A stretch of 64,000 bases of DNA from Bacillus sp. FJAT-22090 (GCF_001278755.1 NZ_CP012601.1:3658154-3722153); one strand, 5' to 3'. Counted from the first letter of the stretch, positions 1-8,926 are shown. Translations and numbers: made by a program. The notes: generated by a model not told the origin, from the letters alone.

Positions 1-1
1 A

Positions 2-85
2 CCCATTGCGATTAGTCATATTAAAGCCTTTATTGACCCAAAATCACGTGTTCAACCTCCACATAGTACAAGTGTTTTTGAATAA
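2..85 (+). CDS. 3' end of an unidentified gene
   Basis: The first 27 codons of the window form an open frame with no start codon, ending in TAA at 83-85, so this is the C-terminus of a gene that begins outside the window. The tail reads ...HIKAFIDPKSRV... and ends in SVFE. I do not recognise the family from this fragment. No clear terminator follows; the only hairpin nearby (167-198) has its T-run on the opposite strand. Confidence 0.5.
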   Translation, partial: PIAISHIKAFIDPKSRVQPPHSTSVFE

Positions 86-166
86 GGTGATTTGTAGATT
101 TCCAGTAAGCAAAAGAGTAAAGGTTTAAGTAACCAATCCTCTGCTAATGCAATTAAAGAAAATAAA

Positions 167-198
167 AAACACCAAGAGCAATTATTCTCTTGGTGTTT
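167..198 (-). terminator. Intrinsic terminator of the GIY-YIG gene
   Basis: A perfect 12-bp stem (AAACACCAAGAG pairing with CTCTTGGTGTTT) encloses an 8-nt loop. On the minus strand it is followed by a T-rich run. It lies 4 nt beyond the stop codon of the minus-strand gene at 202-576. Confidence 0.8.
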
Positions 199-201
199 AT
201 A

Positions 202-576
202 TTACTTGTAAAAGACTTTGTCGATATTGTATTTTGCTTTCAGTGTGTTGATGGCATATGTTTCGTATATTTCACGATCCATTGCTTCATCCACTACACA
301 TACGCTAATTTTGTAGACCTCGTCACGATGTTTGATCATCGGAGAAACATTGTCTTCAAAATGTTTTTTAATACGTTGTCTAATTTTACGCGCTTTTCCT
401 ACGAATAATAGCTCATCGTTTTTGTTATAGAACATGAAGATGCCGCCTTTATCTCGAGGGATTTGGTGAAAGTCGATAAATCCATAAATGGATGGAATTT
501 CTGGCTCTCCCTCTTTGCGCACTTGTTCACGTTGCGTAATAGTTACAGTTGGTTTTGGTAGTTCGATTTTAATCAT
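202..576 (-). CDS. GIY-YIG domain protein (UvrC-N-like)
   Basis: This 124-residue protein carries a GIY-YIG nuclease fold like the one at the N-terminus of UvrC. The core starts near residue 44 with GGIFMFYN, followed by LLFVGKARKIRQRIKKHF, so the two name motifs are degenerate (GIF for GIY, FVG for YIG). The conserved Arg region (K-A-R-K-I-R-Q-R-I) and a late conserved Glu (REIYETY) are present. Single-domain proteins of this size are often annotated as nucleotide excision repair endonuclease in Bacillales. Whether it cuts DNA is not shown. It is a lone gene with its own terminator and a plausible SD (GAGG) upstream of the ATG. Confidence 0.75.
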   Translation of the reverse strand: MIKIELPKPTVTITQREQVRKEGEPEIPSIYGFIDFHQIPRDKGGIFMFYNKNDELLFVGKARKIRQRIKKHFEDNVSPMIKHRDEVYKISVCVVDEAMDREIYETYAINTLKAKYNIDKVFYK

Positions 577-720
577 TCACTCACGTCCTCTTATTGTCTG
601 GCCTTTAGTCTACCATATTCTCTTAGTAATATCTATTCGGAACAAAAATGAATAATAGCAGGATTAAGCTTTAGAAGTATAGAAATAATAATTATAATTA
701 AACATTGGAGGAATGTAGAC

Positions 721-1221
721 ATGATTAGAAAATTAGAAGACTTTTTAGCAAATTGGAAACATGAGAGTGATTCTACCCTCAAAATACTTGAAACATTAAC
801 AGATGACTCTTTAAAACAAAAAGTTTACGATGAGGGCAGAACACTGGGGCAACTTGCTTGGCATCTTGTTGTAACGATCGATGAGATGATTGGAAAAACG
901 GGATTACAATTTACAGCTACACCGCATGACGCACCTAAACCCGAAGCTGCTAAGGAAATAGCCAAGGCATACAAAGATTCAAGTGACGCTATGGTCCGAG
1001 CTATAAAAGAACAATGGACAGATGAAACGTTGTTAGAAGAAAAAGATATGTATGGTCAGGTATGGACGATTGCAAATATCCTACAAGTACTAACTTTTCA
1101 TCAAACACACCATAGAGGTCAAATGACTGTACTTATGCGTCAAGCAGGGCTAGTTATTCCTGGAATGTATGGTCCCTCTAAAGAAGAATGGTTGGCTTTT
1201 GCTGGAGAAGCACCGGAGTGA
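721..1221 (+). CDS. DinB/YfiT-like metal-dependent family protein
   Basis: A 166-residue four-helix-bundle protein of the DinB superfamily. The family's metal-binding histidines are visible: His48 in LAWHLVVT and the late pair in TFHQTHHRGQM (about residues 126-131). Members act as putative metal-dependent hydrolases or thiol (bacillithiol) transferases; the substrate here is unknown. The ATG is preceded by TTGGAGG at good spacing. The gene stands alone and is closed by the hairpin at 1321-1363. Confidence 0.8.
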   Translation: MIRKLEDFLANWKHESDSTLKILETLTDDSLKQKVYDEGRTLGQLAWHLVVTIDEMIGKTGLQFTATPHDAPKPEAAKEIAKAYKDSSDAMVRAIKEQWTDETLLEEKDMYGQVWTIANILQVLTFHQTHHRGQMTVLMRQAGLVIPGMYGPSKEEWLAFAGEAPE

Positions 1222-1320
1222 GAGTCTAAGTTTCACATGTAGCGTAATTAGTTACCTATATTAGTTGGCTTGTTGACTCCGAAATCGGCAGTACTACTTC
1301 GAACGGAGTTAGTTATTATA

Positions 1321-1363
1321 AAAGAAAACCGGTAACTCTGTGAAAGGAGTACCGGTTTTCTTT
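1321..1363 (+). terminator. Hairpin terminator between dinB-like gene and dipeptidase
   Basis: A perfect 14-bp stem (AAAGAAAACCGGTA / TACCGGTTTTCTTT) with a 15-nt loop. The T residues lie inside the stem rather than after it. It ends only 12 nt before the dipeptidase start codon, so it may terminate the upstream gene or act as a leader structure for the next. Confidence 0.6.
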
Positions 1364-1375
1364 AGGGGGAAAATA

Positions 1376-2326
1376 ATGAAAGTATACGACTTGCATTGTG
1401 ACGTATTGTATAAATTGGCAAAAGCAGAAACTCCAATATCCTTTGCGAACTCTTCCTTACTTCAAGCAAATAAAGAAGCACTTGAAGCAGGACAGGTAGC
1501 ACTTCAATTATTTGCTGTGTTTGTGTCAGAAGGCTTTCCTAAAGAAAAGCAATTTATGGAGGCAATTCGCCAAATAGAGTTTTTCTATACGGAAATTGTA
1601 GGAAAACATGATAATGTCGTAGCGATTAATAAGTGGGAGCAGCTAGAAATCCTAAAAGAGGGCCAAATCGGTGCTGTCCTTTCATTGGAAGGCCTCGATA
1701 TGATTGATGGAAATCTTTTGAAATTAAAGTTATTATTATCACACGGAGTTAAATTGGTAGGCCTTACTTGGAATGGAGCAAATGAAGTTGCAGATGGAGC
1801 ATCGGGAAATTCGGGAACAGGCTTAACCTCTTTTGGAGAAACAGTAGTGGATTTATTAAATGAAGAAAATATTATAATTGATGTTTCTCATTTGAGTGAA
1901 AAATCATTTTGGGATGTGTTGCCGAAAGCAAAATGGTTGATGGCGAGCCATTCAAATGCTAGAGCTATATGTGATACGCCAAGAAATTTAACAGATGATC
2001 AATTAAAAGCTTTGATTGAAAGAGAATCTCCCATTCATGTTGTGTATTATCCACAATTTATTAACACTTCCAACAAACCTGTAGAAATGGAACACTTGGT
2101 TGAGCATATTGATCATATTACTGCACTTGGGGGTAAACATCTGATTGGATTGGGTTCAGATTTTGATGGAATTGGAGAATTTGTTGTAGGGCTGGAAGAT
2201 GCATCGAAAACACAAAACTTAGTAAAATATTTATTAAAAAGCTATTCAGCGAATGAAGTAGAAGGATTTACTTCTCAAAATTTTGCGAGATTTTTGAAAC
2301 GAATGGGTAAGGAGGAACAAATGTGA
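1376..2326 (+). CDS. Membrane dipeptidase (peptidase M19 family)
   Basis: A 316-residue zinc dipeptidase of the renal dipeptidase family, which cleaves dipeptides including some D-amino-acid ones. Visible signatures are the N-terminal HxD zinc motif in YDLHCDVLYK, the bridging glutamate in SLEGLDMI, DVSHLSEKSFWDV, ASHSNAR and the C-terminal GLGSDFDGI. I use the ATG at 1376, directly after AGGGGG, instead of an in-frame GTG at 1340 that falls inside the upstream hairpin. Its last codons carry the AAGGAGG ribosome binding site of the overlapping 30-codon gene, so the two are probably translationally coupled. Confidence 0.88.
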   Translation: MKVYDLHCDVLYKLAKAETPISFANSSLLQANKEALEAGQVALQLFAVFVSEGFPKEKQFMEAIRQIEFFYTEIVGKHDNVVAINKWEQLEILKEGQIGAVLSLEGLDMIDGNLLKLKLLLSHGVKLVGLTWNGANEVADGASGNSGTGLTSFGETVVDLLNEENIIIDVSHLSEKSFWDVLPKAKWLMASHSNARAICDTPRNLTDDQLKALIERESPIHVVYYPQFINTSNKPVEMEHLVEHIDHITALGGKHLIGLGSDFDGIGEFVVGLEDASKTQNLVKYLLKSYSANEVEGFTSQNFARFLKRMGKEEQM

Positions 2327-2415
2327 GTGGCTTACCAGATTGGTTTTTTGCTCTTGTCATTGCGGTCGTCATATGTTTTATTCTTTTAGCGGAATGGTGG
2401 ACGCGTAGAGGATAA
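2323..2415 (+). CDS. 30-residue single-pass membrane peptide
   Basis: A GTG start at 2323 overlaps the TGA of the dipeptidase gene and sits 7 nt after a perfect AAGGAGG. The frame encodes 30 residues: a short N-terminus (MSGLPDW), one hydrophobic segment of about 16 residues (roughly residues 8-23) and a charged end (EWWTRRG). The ideal spacing and coupled arrangement argue for real translation. No family is recognised; a role as a small membrane modulator is only a guess. Confidence 0.6.
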   Translation: MSGLPDWFFALVIAVVICFILLAEWWTRRG

Positions 2416-2462
2416 GGGATATGCTATACTAGGGTTGAAATTAGAAGAGAAAGAGGTTTCAT

Positions 2463-2933
2463 ATGCTAACATTTGAAGAAAAAGAAGTAATCATTCAGGA
2501 ATTTCCGGAGTTAACTCGTAAGGAAGTATCCATGAAACGAGTGAATTACCATTACGAAGATAGTTTATATGATAAAACAACTGTAATTTATCACCTTCAC
2601 CCAAATGGTAATGGATTTGTTTATGTAGGAGATCTACCTCAATATACAGCTAAAGAAAAAGGACTTGTGAATATTCGTGAAGTTTCAGCAGATGAATTAA
2701 GACAAATGATCAAAGACTCTATTTCTTACTTAGCTACAGAGGAAGAAGAATTTCTCGAGGAAGAAGTAGAAGAAGAGTGGAAAAATAAAGAAAACTCTAA
2801 ACTAACGTTGTTGCAAGAAGATACGCTATGGAATATCTATCATGGATACAACTTAGAGGATAGCTTTGGTTCGTATGAAGAAGCGACAACTTATCTATTA
2901 GAAGAAGGCTTTCGCAGAGTAGGGAAGAAGTAA
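2463..2933 (+). CDS. Conserved hypothetical protein, acidic
   Basis: A 156-residue soluble protein with no signal peptide or membrane segment. The N-terminal half is predicted beta-rich (YDKTTVIYHLHPNGNGFVYVG), followed by a strongly acidic stretch near residues 96-110 (EEEEFLEEEVEEEW) and a helical C-terminus. I do not recognise a named family. It is followed 12 nt later by the DUF3221-like gene, whose AAGGAGG starts at this gene's stop codon, so the two are co-transcribed. Confidence 0.65.
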   Translation: MLTFEEKEVIIQEFPELTRKEVSMKRVNYHYEDSLYDKTTVIYHLHPNGNGFVYVGDLPQYTAKEKGLVNIREVSADELRQMIKDSISYLATEEEEFLEEEVEEEWKNKENSKLTLLQEDTLWNIYHGYNLEDSFGSYEEATTYLLEEGFRRVGKK

Positions 2934-2945
2934 GGAGGCGTTCCG

Positions 2946-3323
2946 ATGAAAGGTAAATCTACGGTTATACTCCTAGTGGCTGTTCTCCTTTTTGCTATTG
3001 GAGCCGCCTTTTATTTTATAACGCAGTTTTTTGAAGATAATCCTACACAGCCTCAGCCAACTGGCTATATTACTGGAGTTATTATAGACATGAACGAGGA
3101 TGGAGATATATTAGTCGTAAGTGACTTGTCCGTAGAACAGGCTAAAACCCTTTCTGTTCAAGACGCGATTGAACAAGGTAAAGATGCGACCTGGTTTTCT
3201 TTAACGATGGATCAACGGAATAAACTAGAGAAATACGATGAAGTAAAGGTCGGGCATGATGCTTTAGCAGAGTCTTATCCAATGCAAGGTGTAGCCAAGA
3301 CAATTGAGAAGTTAAATGAATAA
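2946..3323 (+). CDS. DUF3221-like membrane-anchored protein
   Basis: A 125-residue protein with one N-terminal transmembrane segment (about residues 7-27) and an extracellular domain containing TGYITGVIIDMNEDGDILVVSD spread over two strands, typical of the DUF3221 beta-barrel domain found in Bacillus exported proteins. Its function is unknown. It has a strong AAGGAGG and ends just before a clear terminator. Confidence 0.6.
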   Translation: MKGKSTVILLVAVLLFAIGAAFYFITQFFEDNPTQPQPTGYITGVIIDMNEDGDILVVSDLSVEQAKTLSVQDAIEQGKDATWFSLTMDQRNKLEKYDEVKVGHDALAESYPMQGVAKTIEKLNE

Positions 3324-3341
3324 AGATACAGTAATATAAAG

Positions 3342-3379
3342 CTACTTGCCCTTCGGTTAGTTTGGGCAAGTAGTTTTCT
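3342..3379 (+). terminator. Rho-independent terminator
   Basis: A 10-bp stem CTACTTGCCC/GGGCAAGTAG with a 12-nt loop, followed by TTTTCTT, 18 nt after the DUF3221-like gene. Confidence 0.85.
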
Positions 3380-3440
3380 TGATTATTATTAAAAGCATGT
3401 TATTCTTTTACAACAATAATTATATGAAAGTTGGAAATAA

Positions 3441-4622
3441 ATGACGAAGGATCAACGTAAGAAACTGTCTGTATTAATGATTAATATGTTTATAGCGGTT
3501 GCAAGTTTTGGTATTATTATTCCGATTCTACCTGCTTATTTAAAGTCCATTGGTCAAGGAGGAACGGCAGCAGGATTAATGATCGCCATATTTGCTGGAG
3601 CACAACTTGTAATGTCTCCAATCGCAGGAAAATGGGCAGACAAATATGGTAGGAGGATAATGATAATCGCTGGTTTAAGTGGTTTAGCATTATCTATGTT
3701 TGTTTTTTATCTTTCCGATTCCGTAAGTATCTTGTATGTGTCTCGTATTATCGGTGGTGTAGGAGCTGCGCTATTAATTCCGGCGATCTTCGCTTATGTA
3801 GCTGATATTACGACAATGGAACAACGTGCAAAAGGGAATAGTTTAATCTCAGCGTCGATGTCGCTTGGTATAGTAATCGGTCCTGGAATCGGAGGATTTT
3901 TAGCAGATTTCGGTTTGAAAATTCCACTTCTTATTTCTGCCATCGTTGGTGTTTTGGCAGTAATCTTTTCCATGTTCGTATTGAAAGAAAGTAAAGCGTT
4001 AGAAAATGTTGGCTCTCAAAATAAGCCGGAGCCTATGGTAAAAGAGATCGTACAGTCCTTTAAAAAGCCTTACTTTATCCCCCTTGTCATTACACTAGTG
4101 ATGAGCTTCGGATTAATGGCGTATGAGTCGGTCCTTGGTCTATTTGTAGATAATGAATTTGGTGCCTCTCCTCAAGATATAGCTTGGATGGTGACCGCAA
4201 CGGGAATTGTCAGTGTTATTGTTCAACTGTTCGCTGTAGATATAGTTGTACGTCGCTTTGGCGAAGCTAATGTATTAAAAATCTTTTTAGGTATCACAGC
4301 ATTTGGATTTTTCCTTTCCATAGTAGCCTCGAGTTACACGTTTTTCTTTGTAATTACGATGATTATTTTCCTGTCTACTTCTATATTACGTCCGGTCCTT
4401 ACAACATTGATATCCAAGCTAGCTGGTCAAGAACAGGGATTTGCGATGGGGATGAATAATGCATATATGAGTATAGGAAATGTATTAGGACCACTCCTTG
4501 CCGGATTATTGTATGATGTGCATATTATATATCCGTTTGTATTAGGGTTAGTTGTCCTAGTTATTACGATGATTGGATCGATCATGTGGAAGGGTACAAA
4601 TAAGTTAATATTAGAAGATTAG
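3441..4622 (+). CDS. MFS multidrug exporter (DHA1, NorA/Bmr type)
   Basis: A 393-residue major facilitator with about 12 transmembrane helices. The loop 2-3 motif A is intact (GKWADKYGRR) and the antiporter motif C is present in helix 5 (GPGIGGFLADFG), which marks drug/H+ antiporters of the 12-helix DHA1 group. Length and layout match NorA and Bmr. The substrate cannot be read from sequence. The gene is monocistronic, with a terminator on each side. The start ATG has only a weak SD. Confidence 0.8.
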   Translation: MTKDQRKKLSVLMINMFIAVASFGIIIPILPAYLKSIGQGGTAAGLMIAIFAGAQLVMSPIAGKWADKYGRRIMIIAGLSGLALSMFVFYLSDSVSILYVSRIIGGVGAALLIPAIFAYVADITTMEQRAKGNSLISASMSLGIVIGPGIGGFLADFGLKIPLLISAIVGVLAVIFSMFVLKESKALENVGSQNKPEPMVKEIVQSFKKPYFIPLVITLVMSFGLMAYESVLGLFVDNEFGASPQDIAWMVTATGIVSVIVQLFAVDIVVRRFGEANVLKIFLGITAFGFFLSIVASSYTFFFVITMIIFLSTSILRPVLTTLISKLAGQEQGFAMGMNNAYMSIGNVLGPLLAGLLYDVHIIYPFVLGLVVLVITMIGSIMWKGTNKLILED

Positions 4623-4649
4623 CTATGTAAATTTAATCATAATTGCTAC

Positions 4650-4688
4650 GCCTAGCCATAACTATCAATGGTTAGGCTTTTTATTTTG
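4650..4688 (+). terminator. Rho-independent terminator
   Basis: Stem GCCTAGCCAT/ATGGTTAGGC (one G-U pair), 8-nt loop, then TTTTTATTTT, downstream of the MFS gene. Confidence 0.85.
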
Positions 4689-4820
4689 AACACTAACTAA
4701 GAACTTTGTGTCTGTCATAAATTTGTGCTTCTTTTTTGATTGAATTGATGAATTATACTAGTATTTAAAAAAAACAGAAAGTTATAATTAAAGAAAGAAC
4801 GAAGAAAAGGAGAGATATTT

Positions 4821-5840
4821 ATGGTGTACCGTAAAAACCGTAAGGCTCATTTAGCAATGGCCTTTCTTTTTTTAGTATTAACCTCCAATTTTCTTTTGTA
4901 TCAAACGGGAGTTCAAGAATTTTTATCGTTACAGGTGACTAGTGGCGTAGCAATTGGCTCTTTAATTGATTTAGCAATCATTGCACCGCTTCTTTTTTAT
5001 GCTGCTTTTAAAATTACGATTAAACAAACTATTGGTTTAATGGTTGCTGGTTTAGTAATTGCTCGGATTTTTATTCCTTTTGAATTATTTGCACCTTTTG
5101 CTGGAATACTGTATACAGGAATTGCTGTAGAAGCTTTACTCGTTCTAGCTGAACTAGGTCTTTTATTTCTAGTTATTTGGAAAGTGCCACAGATTCGAAA
5201 ACAAATGAAGAACATGAATGAAGACCCTATTTACAGCATGTTGCCTGCCATCGAAAAAGTAGTAACGAAGAATGTTTTTATCCAATTTTTCATGTCCGAA
5301 ATTTTAATGATGTATTATGCATTTTTCACTTGGAAAAAGAAAGCGCCAAGCCATGCTGGCGTTGTGACAATGCATGAAAAGACGAGTGCTGTAGCCATTA
5401 ATATAATGCTTATACACGCAATTCTTATTGAAACAATCGGACTGCACTGGTGGTTGCATGAAAAATCACTCATTCTGTCAATTGTTCTCCTACTATTGAA
5501 TATTTACTCAGTTACTTTTGTTCTCGCTGACATTCAAGTAACTAGACTACATCCAATGGAAATAAAGAACGGGAAATTATATATTACTCAAGGATTTGCA
5601 TCTCGAATAATTGTTCCACTTTCTAACATTAAAGAAGTGGAATGGGGAGGATCACCACCAAGCAAGAATACCGTGAAATTTATGTATAAAGATTTTGAAG
5701 AAGTAGACCCACAAGCGATTGTCTACCTTCACGAAGCTGTTCAAGCTACGATGTTTTTGGGAATGAAAAAGAGTGTAACAGAGTTTGCTATACGAGTGGA
5801 TGAACCGGAAAAGTTGAAGTATCTGTTGCAAGACATTTAA
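4821..5840 (+). CDS. Conserved polytopic membrane protein, function unknown
   Basis: A 339-residue protein with roughly seven or eight hydrophobic segments between residues 8 and 240, followed by a soluble C-terminal domain of about 95 residues whose pattern (ITRLHPMEIKNGKLYITQG..., then IVPLSNIKEVEW) resembles a bacterial PH-like domain. Similar Bacillus proteins are sometimes misnamed beta-carotene monooxygenase; nothing here supports that activity. It has AAAGGAGAG upstream of the ATG. Confidence 0.6.
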   Translation: MVYRKNRKAHLAMAFLFLVLTSNFLLYQTGVQEFLSLQVTSGVAIGSLIDLAIIAPLLFYAAFKITIKQTIGLMVAGLVIARIFIPFELFAPFAGILYTGIAVEALLVLAELGLLFLVIWKVPQIRKQMKNMNEDPIYSMLPAIEKVVTKNVFIQFFMSEILMMYYAFFTWKKKAPSHAGVVTMHEKTSAVAINIMLIHAILIETIGLHWWLHEKSLILSIVLLLLNIYSVTFVLADIQVTRLHPMEIKNGKLYITQGFASRIIVPLSNIKEVEWGGSPPSKNTVKFMYKDFEEVDPQAIVYLHEAVQATMFLGMKKSVTEFAIRVDEPEKLKYLLQDI

Positions 5841-5926
5841 CTGTGAAAACATCCTTTTGTTTGACCTATATAATGAATCAAGTTATAATTATCTCAAATT
5901 CAAGATAAATAAAAGGAGTTTTATAC

Positions 5927-6532
5927 ATGAAGCATGTTTTTTATAAAGGTGAAGATTCTACTAGACCAACATTATTGCTTTTACACGGTACAGGTGGGAA
6001 TGAGCATGACTTAGTAGGCTTGGGGAAAGAAGTAGACGGTGAAGCAAATATATTAAGTGTTCGCGGTAACGTATTAGAAAACGGGATGCCACGTTTCTTT
6101 AAACGTCTGGCTGAAGGTGTTTTTGATCTGGAGGACTTGAAGCTCCGTACAGAAGAATTGAAAAACTTTATCGATGAAGCAGCAGAAAATTATGAGTTTG
6201 ATCGTAATAATGTAGTCGCTATTGGTTATTCCAACGGGGCAAATATAGCGGGAAATCTTTTATTTGAATATGAGAATGTCTTAAAAGGAGCCATTCTACA
6301 TCATCCAATGGTTCCAAGACGTGGTGTAGAATTACCTTCACTTACAGGTGCCCCAATTTTTATTGGAGCAGGAAAAAATGATTTCATGTGTCCTGCTACT
6401 GAATCCGAGGAATTACGTGATTTGTTACAAAATGCAGGAGCAGAAGTAGAACTATATTGGCATTCCTATGGTCATCAATTAACGCAAGATGAAGTGCAAG
6501 CAGCAAAAAACTGGTACCAAACTAAATTCTAA
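5927..6532 (+). CDS. Alpha/beta hydrolase, MhqD-like carboxylesterase
   Basis: A 201-residue alpha/beta hydrolase of the dienelactone hydrolase/phospholipase-carboxylesterase group. The catalytic triad is visible: Ser in GYSNGA (near residue 104), Asp in GKNDFMCP and His in SYGHQLT near the C-terminus. An oxyanion motif LLHGTGGNE lies near residue 20. The closest relative I recall is B. subtilis MhqD, a hydrolase induced by quinones, but there the gene sits in mhqNOD and here it stands alone. The stop codon is followed within 2 nt by a 21-bp tandem repeat. Confidence 0.78.
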   Translation: MKHVFYKGEDSTRPTLLLLHGTGGNEHDLVGLGKEVDGEANILSVRGNVLENGMPRFFKRLAEGVFDLEDLKLRTEELKNFIDEAAENYEFDRNNVVAIGYSNGANIAGNLLFEYENVLKGAILHHPMVPRRGVELPSLTGAPIFIGAGKNDFMCPATESEELRDLLQNAGAEVELYWHSYGHQLTQDEVQAAKNWYQTKF

Positions 6533-6533
6533 C

Positions 6534-6617
6534 AATCGGATGGTTGAGTCGATTAATCGAGTGGCTTCGCAATTTAATCGGATGGCTATCCCGAATAATC
6601 GAGTGGTTCCACAAGAT
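6534..6617. repeat. Four tandem 21-bp repeat units
   Basis: Four units of exactly 21 bp, each starting AATCG(G/A)(A/G)TGG, begin right after the hydrolase stop codon. The starts fall at 6534, 6555, 6576 and 6597. Units 1 and 3 share AATCGGATGG, units 2 and 4 share AATCGAGTGG, so they alternate in pairs. The ends of the units diverge. Read on the plus strand they could encode heptads such as RLIEWLR, but no SD precedes this frame. Confidence 0.8.
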
Positions 6618-6656
6618 ATTTGGACGAAAAACGGAGTTAAATAATCGAATCCATGT

Positions 6657-6696
6657 AAAAAAGGCAAGCAGAAAATCTCATCTGCTTGCCTTTTTT
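6657..6696. terminator. Bidirectional terminator (hydrolase / MMPL gene)
   Basis: A perfect stem of 16 bp (core AAGGCAAGCAGA) with an 8-nt loop and T-runs on both strands, placed between two convergent genes. It ends 1 nt before the MMPL stop. Confidence 0.88.
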
Positions 6697-6697
6697 G

Positions 6698-8821
6698 TTA
6701 ATGCCACTTACTTGCTTTATATGGACCTTTACTAAAAGGCATCCACCAATTCCATTTTCCAAATAACTTCATTAAGCTTGGTACTAATAGCAAACGAATA
6801 ATGGAAGCATCTATGGCAACTGCAATGGCAATTCCAACTCCAATTTGTTTAACTGGCATCACATCGGTAAATGCAAATGCACCAGTGATGACAATCATAA
6901 TAAGTGCAGCCGATGTAATAATTTTACTTGTAGAGGTAAGCCCATCAATCGTAGCTGCAGTGTTATCGAGATTCTTTGCATACTCCTCTTGAATACGAGA
7001 AATTAAGAACACTTCATAGTCCATGCTCAACCCAAACACTAAACTAAATACAATGACTGGTATTATTAGTGCAATCGTAGTTTCCTCTATGCCGAAGTGA
7101 CCATATTGGAAAATGTATACTAAGATCCCGAAAGTAGAAGAGAGTCCGATCACATTCATTATGATTGCTTTCAACGGTATTAATATAGAACGGAATGCAA
7201 TCATTAGAATAACAAAGGTTGAACCTAGGATTATTGCCAGTAATAACCCTACTTTATCGAATATTTCATCAAATATTTCTTGATTGAATTTTGGGTGTCC
7301 ACCAAGCATGATGTCCACGCCTACATCTTTTTCAGACCATTCACGAGCCCAATCCTGTGCCTCTGTCGACGATCCGTTTAAGTTAAGAGTGACTGGCATA
7401 AGTAATTTATCATCTTGTATAAACGATTCCGTCAAAGGGGTTAGCTGAGCTTTTATTTCAGGAACTTGCATACTCTGTTCCCATTGCTCTACAGTAGGGA
7501 TTTCACTAGCTGTAAAAATGGTATTAACAGAATCTACATCTTTATCCGCTAACAACTGGTCTTCTAAGTTTTTTATTTCCTCTAAACCTTTTGTATTGTC
7601 CCAACCATCTTTTCGTTCGGCAATTATATAGATAGTTGATTGATCACCTAATCCAAACTCATCATCCATCAATTCATATGCTTGACGAGAATCGTACGAA
7701 ATAGGGAGAGAATCAACCTGTGGAATAGCGAGTTCCATATCTTTTACAGGAATAATACCAATTCCTAAAACAATAAGTGCTACAACAATTAACGTAACTG
7801 GTCTCTTCATAACAAATGCAGCAAAATTACGCCATCTCGTAGATGCACCTGGTTTTACTCGTAGAATTGTCCACTTATTTATATGTCCTTTTAGTAAAAG
7901 TAAAATGGATGGCAATAAAGTGATAGATGCAAGAACAGCCATGAACACCACAAGCATCCCGCCAAGTGCAATGTTTTGGAAAATATCCACTTTCATCACA
8001 AGCATGGCCCCTAATCCAATAAATACGCAGACAGCAGAGAAAATAATTGAACGACCAGCAGTTTGAATAGCAGTGGAAACTGCATTTTGTACAGATTGCT
8101 TCAGCAATTCCTCCTTGTATCGATTAATAAGTAATAGAGCGAAGTCGATACTTAACGCTAGCCCAAGCATTGGTATGATATTCATAACAAATATGGACAA
8201 GTCCATCGTACTACTGAATAATGTCATTAATCCGAAGGTAGAAACAACCGTAATTACTCCAACAAGAAGAGGTATTACCGCAGCTACTACACCACCAAAT
8301 GCTAATAAAAGAACAATGATAGCAATTGGTAAACCAATTGTTTCTGCATTTACTAAGTCTTTTTGACTAGCGCTATTAATATCTTCATTAATCGCAGCGC
8401 CGCCAGTTAATGTAACGCCCTTTTCACCATCAATTGTTTCACGTAACTTATCTACTACCCCATTAGTATCACTATTAAAATGAAGCATAGCATAAGCCAC
8501 ATGGTCCTTATAAAGAGCAGGATCATCCAAAGGGGATTGAATTGATTCGGCAATATCTAAATCCTCAATATTAGCTAACGTTCTTTCGATTGTTGCATCC
8601 GAGGTGTTATCAAACACGACAAATAATGTTTCAGCAGGTAAGTCGAATGTCTCCGTTAGTTCTTCCATAACTTTCTGATGTTCACCATCTGTGTTAAAGC
8701 CATCGCCTTCCAATAAACCGGGTAAACGAATAGCCAAAAACCCCAACCCAATAAACAGAATTAACCAAGCAATAAGAATTGCTTTGTAATAACGCATGAC
8801 TATATTAGATAAAAAACGCAT
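6698..8821 (-). CDS. MMPL/RND-type transporter (YdfJ-like)
   Basis: A 707-residue RND-superfamily membrane protein with two MMPL repeats. Each half has one helix followed by an extracytoplasmic domain and a block of five to six helices. The repeat signature appears twice, as SIDFALLLINRYKEEL near residue 220 and SMDYEVFLISRIQEEY near residue 600. Size and sequence style match B. subtilis YdfJ. Such proteins export lipids or other hydrophobic compounds using the proton gradient; the substrate here is unknown. The ATG follows AGGGGG. The gene is monocistronic and ends at the shared terminator. Confidence 0.85.
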   Translation of the reverse strand: MRFLSNIVMRYYKAILIAWLILFIGLGFLAIRLPGLLEGDGFNTDGEHQKVMEELTETFDLPAETLFVVFDNTSDATIERTLANIEDLDIAESIQSPLDDPALYKDHVAYAMLHFNSDTNGVVDKLRETIDGEKGVTLTGGAAINEDINSASQKDLVNAETIGLPIAIIVLLLAFGGVVAAVIPLLVGVITVVSTFGLMTLFSSTMDLSIFVMNIIPMLGLALSIDFALLLINRYKEELLKQSVQNAVSTAIQTAGRSIIFSAVCVFIGLGAMLVMKVDIFQNIALGGMLVVFMAVLASITLLPSILLLLKGHINKWTILRVKPGASTRWRNFAAFVMKRPVTLIVVALIVLGIGIIPVKDMELAIPQVDSLPISYDSRQAYELMDDEFGLGDQSTIYIIAERKDGWDNTKGLEEIKNLEDQLLADKDVDSVNTIFTASEIPTVEQWEQSMQVPEIKAQLTPLTESFIQDDKLLMPVTLNLNGSSTEAQDWAREWSEKDVGVDIMLGGHPKFNQEIFDEIFDKVGLLLAIILGSTFVILMIAFRSILIPLKAIIMNVIGLSSTFGILVYIFQYGHFGIEETTIALIIPVIVFSLVFGLSMDYEVFLISRIQEEYAKNLDNTAATIDGLTSTSKIITSAALIMIVITGAFAFTDVMPVKQIGVGIAIAVAIDASIIRLLLVPSLMKLFGKWNWWMPFSKGPYKASKWH

Positions 8822-8926
8822 AAATTTCCCCCTAACAAAATATCTAACCCCATTGTACTGTAAAGAAGAGAAAACATACTAATATAATGTTAATATAATA
8901 GGAACAATGAAAGGGAGGTTTAGTAA

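Noticed and set aside
6544-6735. Frame with heptads RLIEWLR-NLIGWLS-RIIEWFH, a possible amphipathic peptide
   Set aside because: Created by the 21-bp repeat; no SD, and it runs through a strong terminator into the antisense of the MMPL gene.
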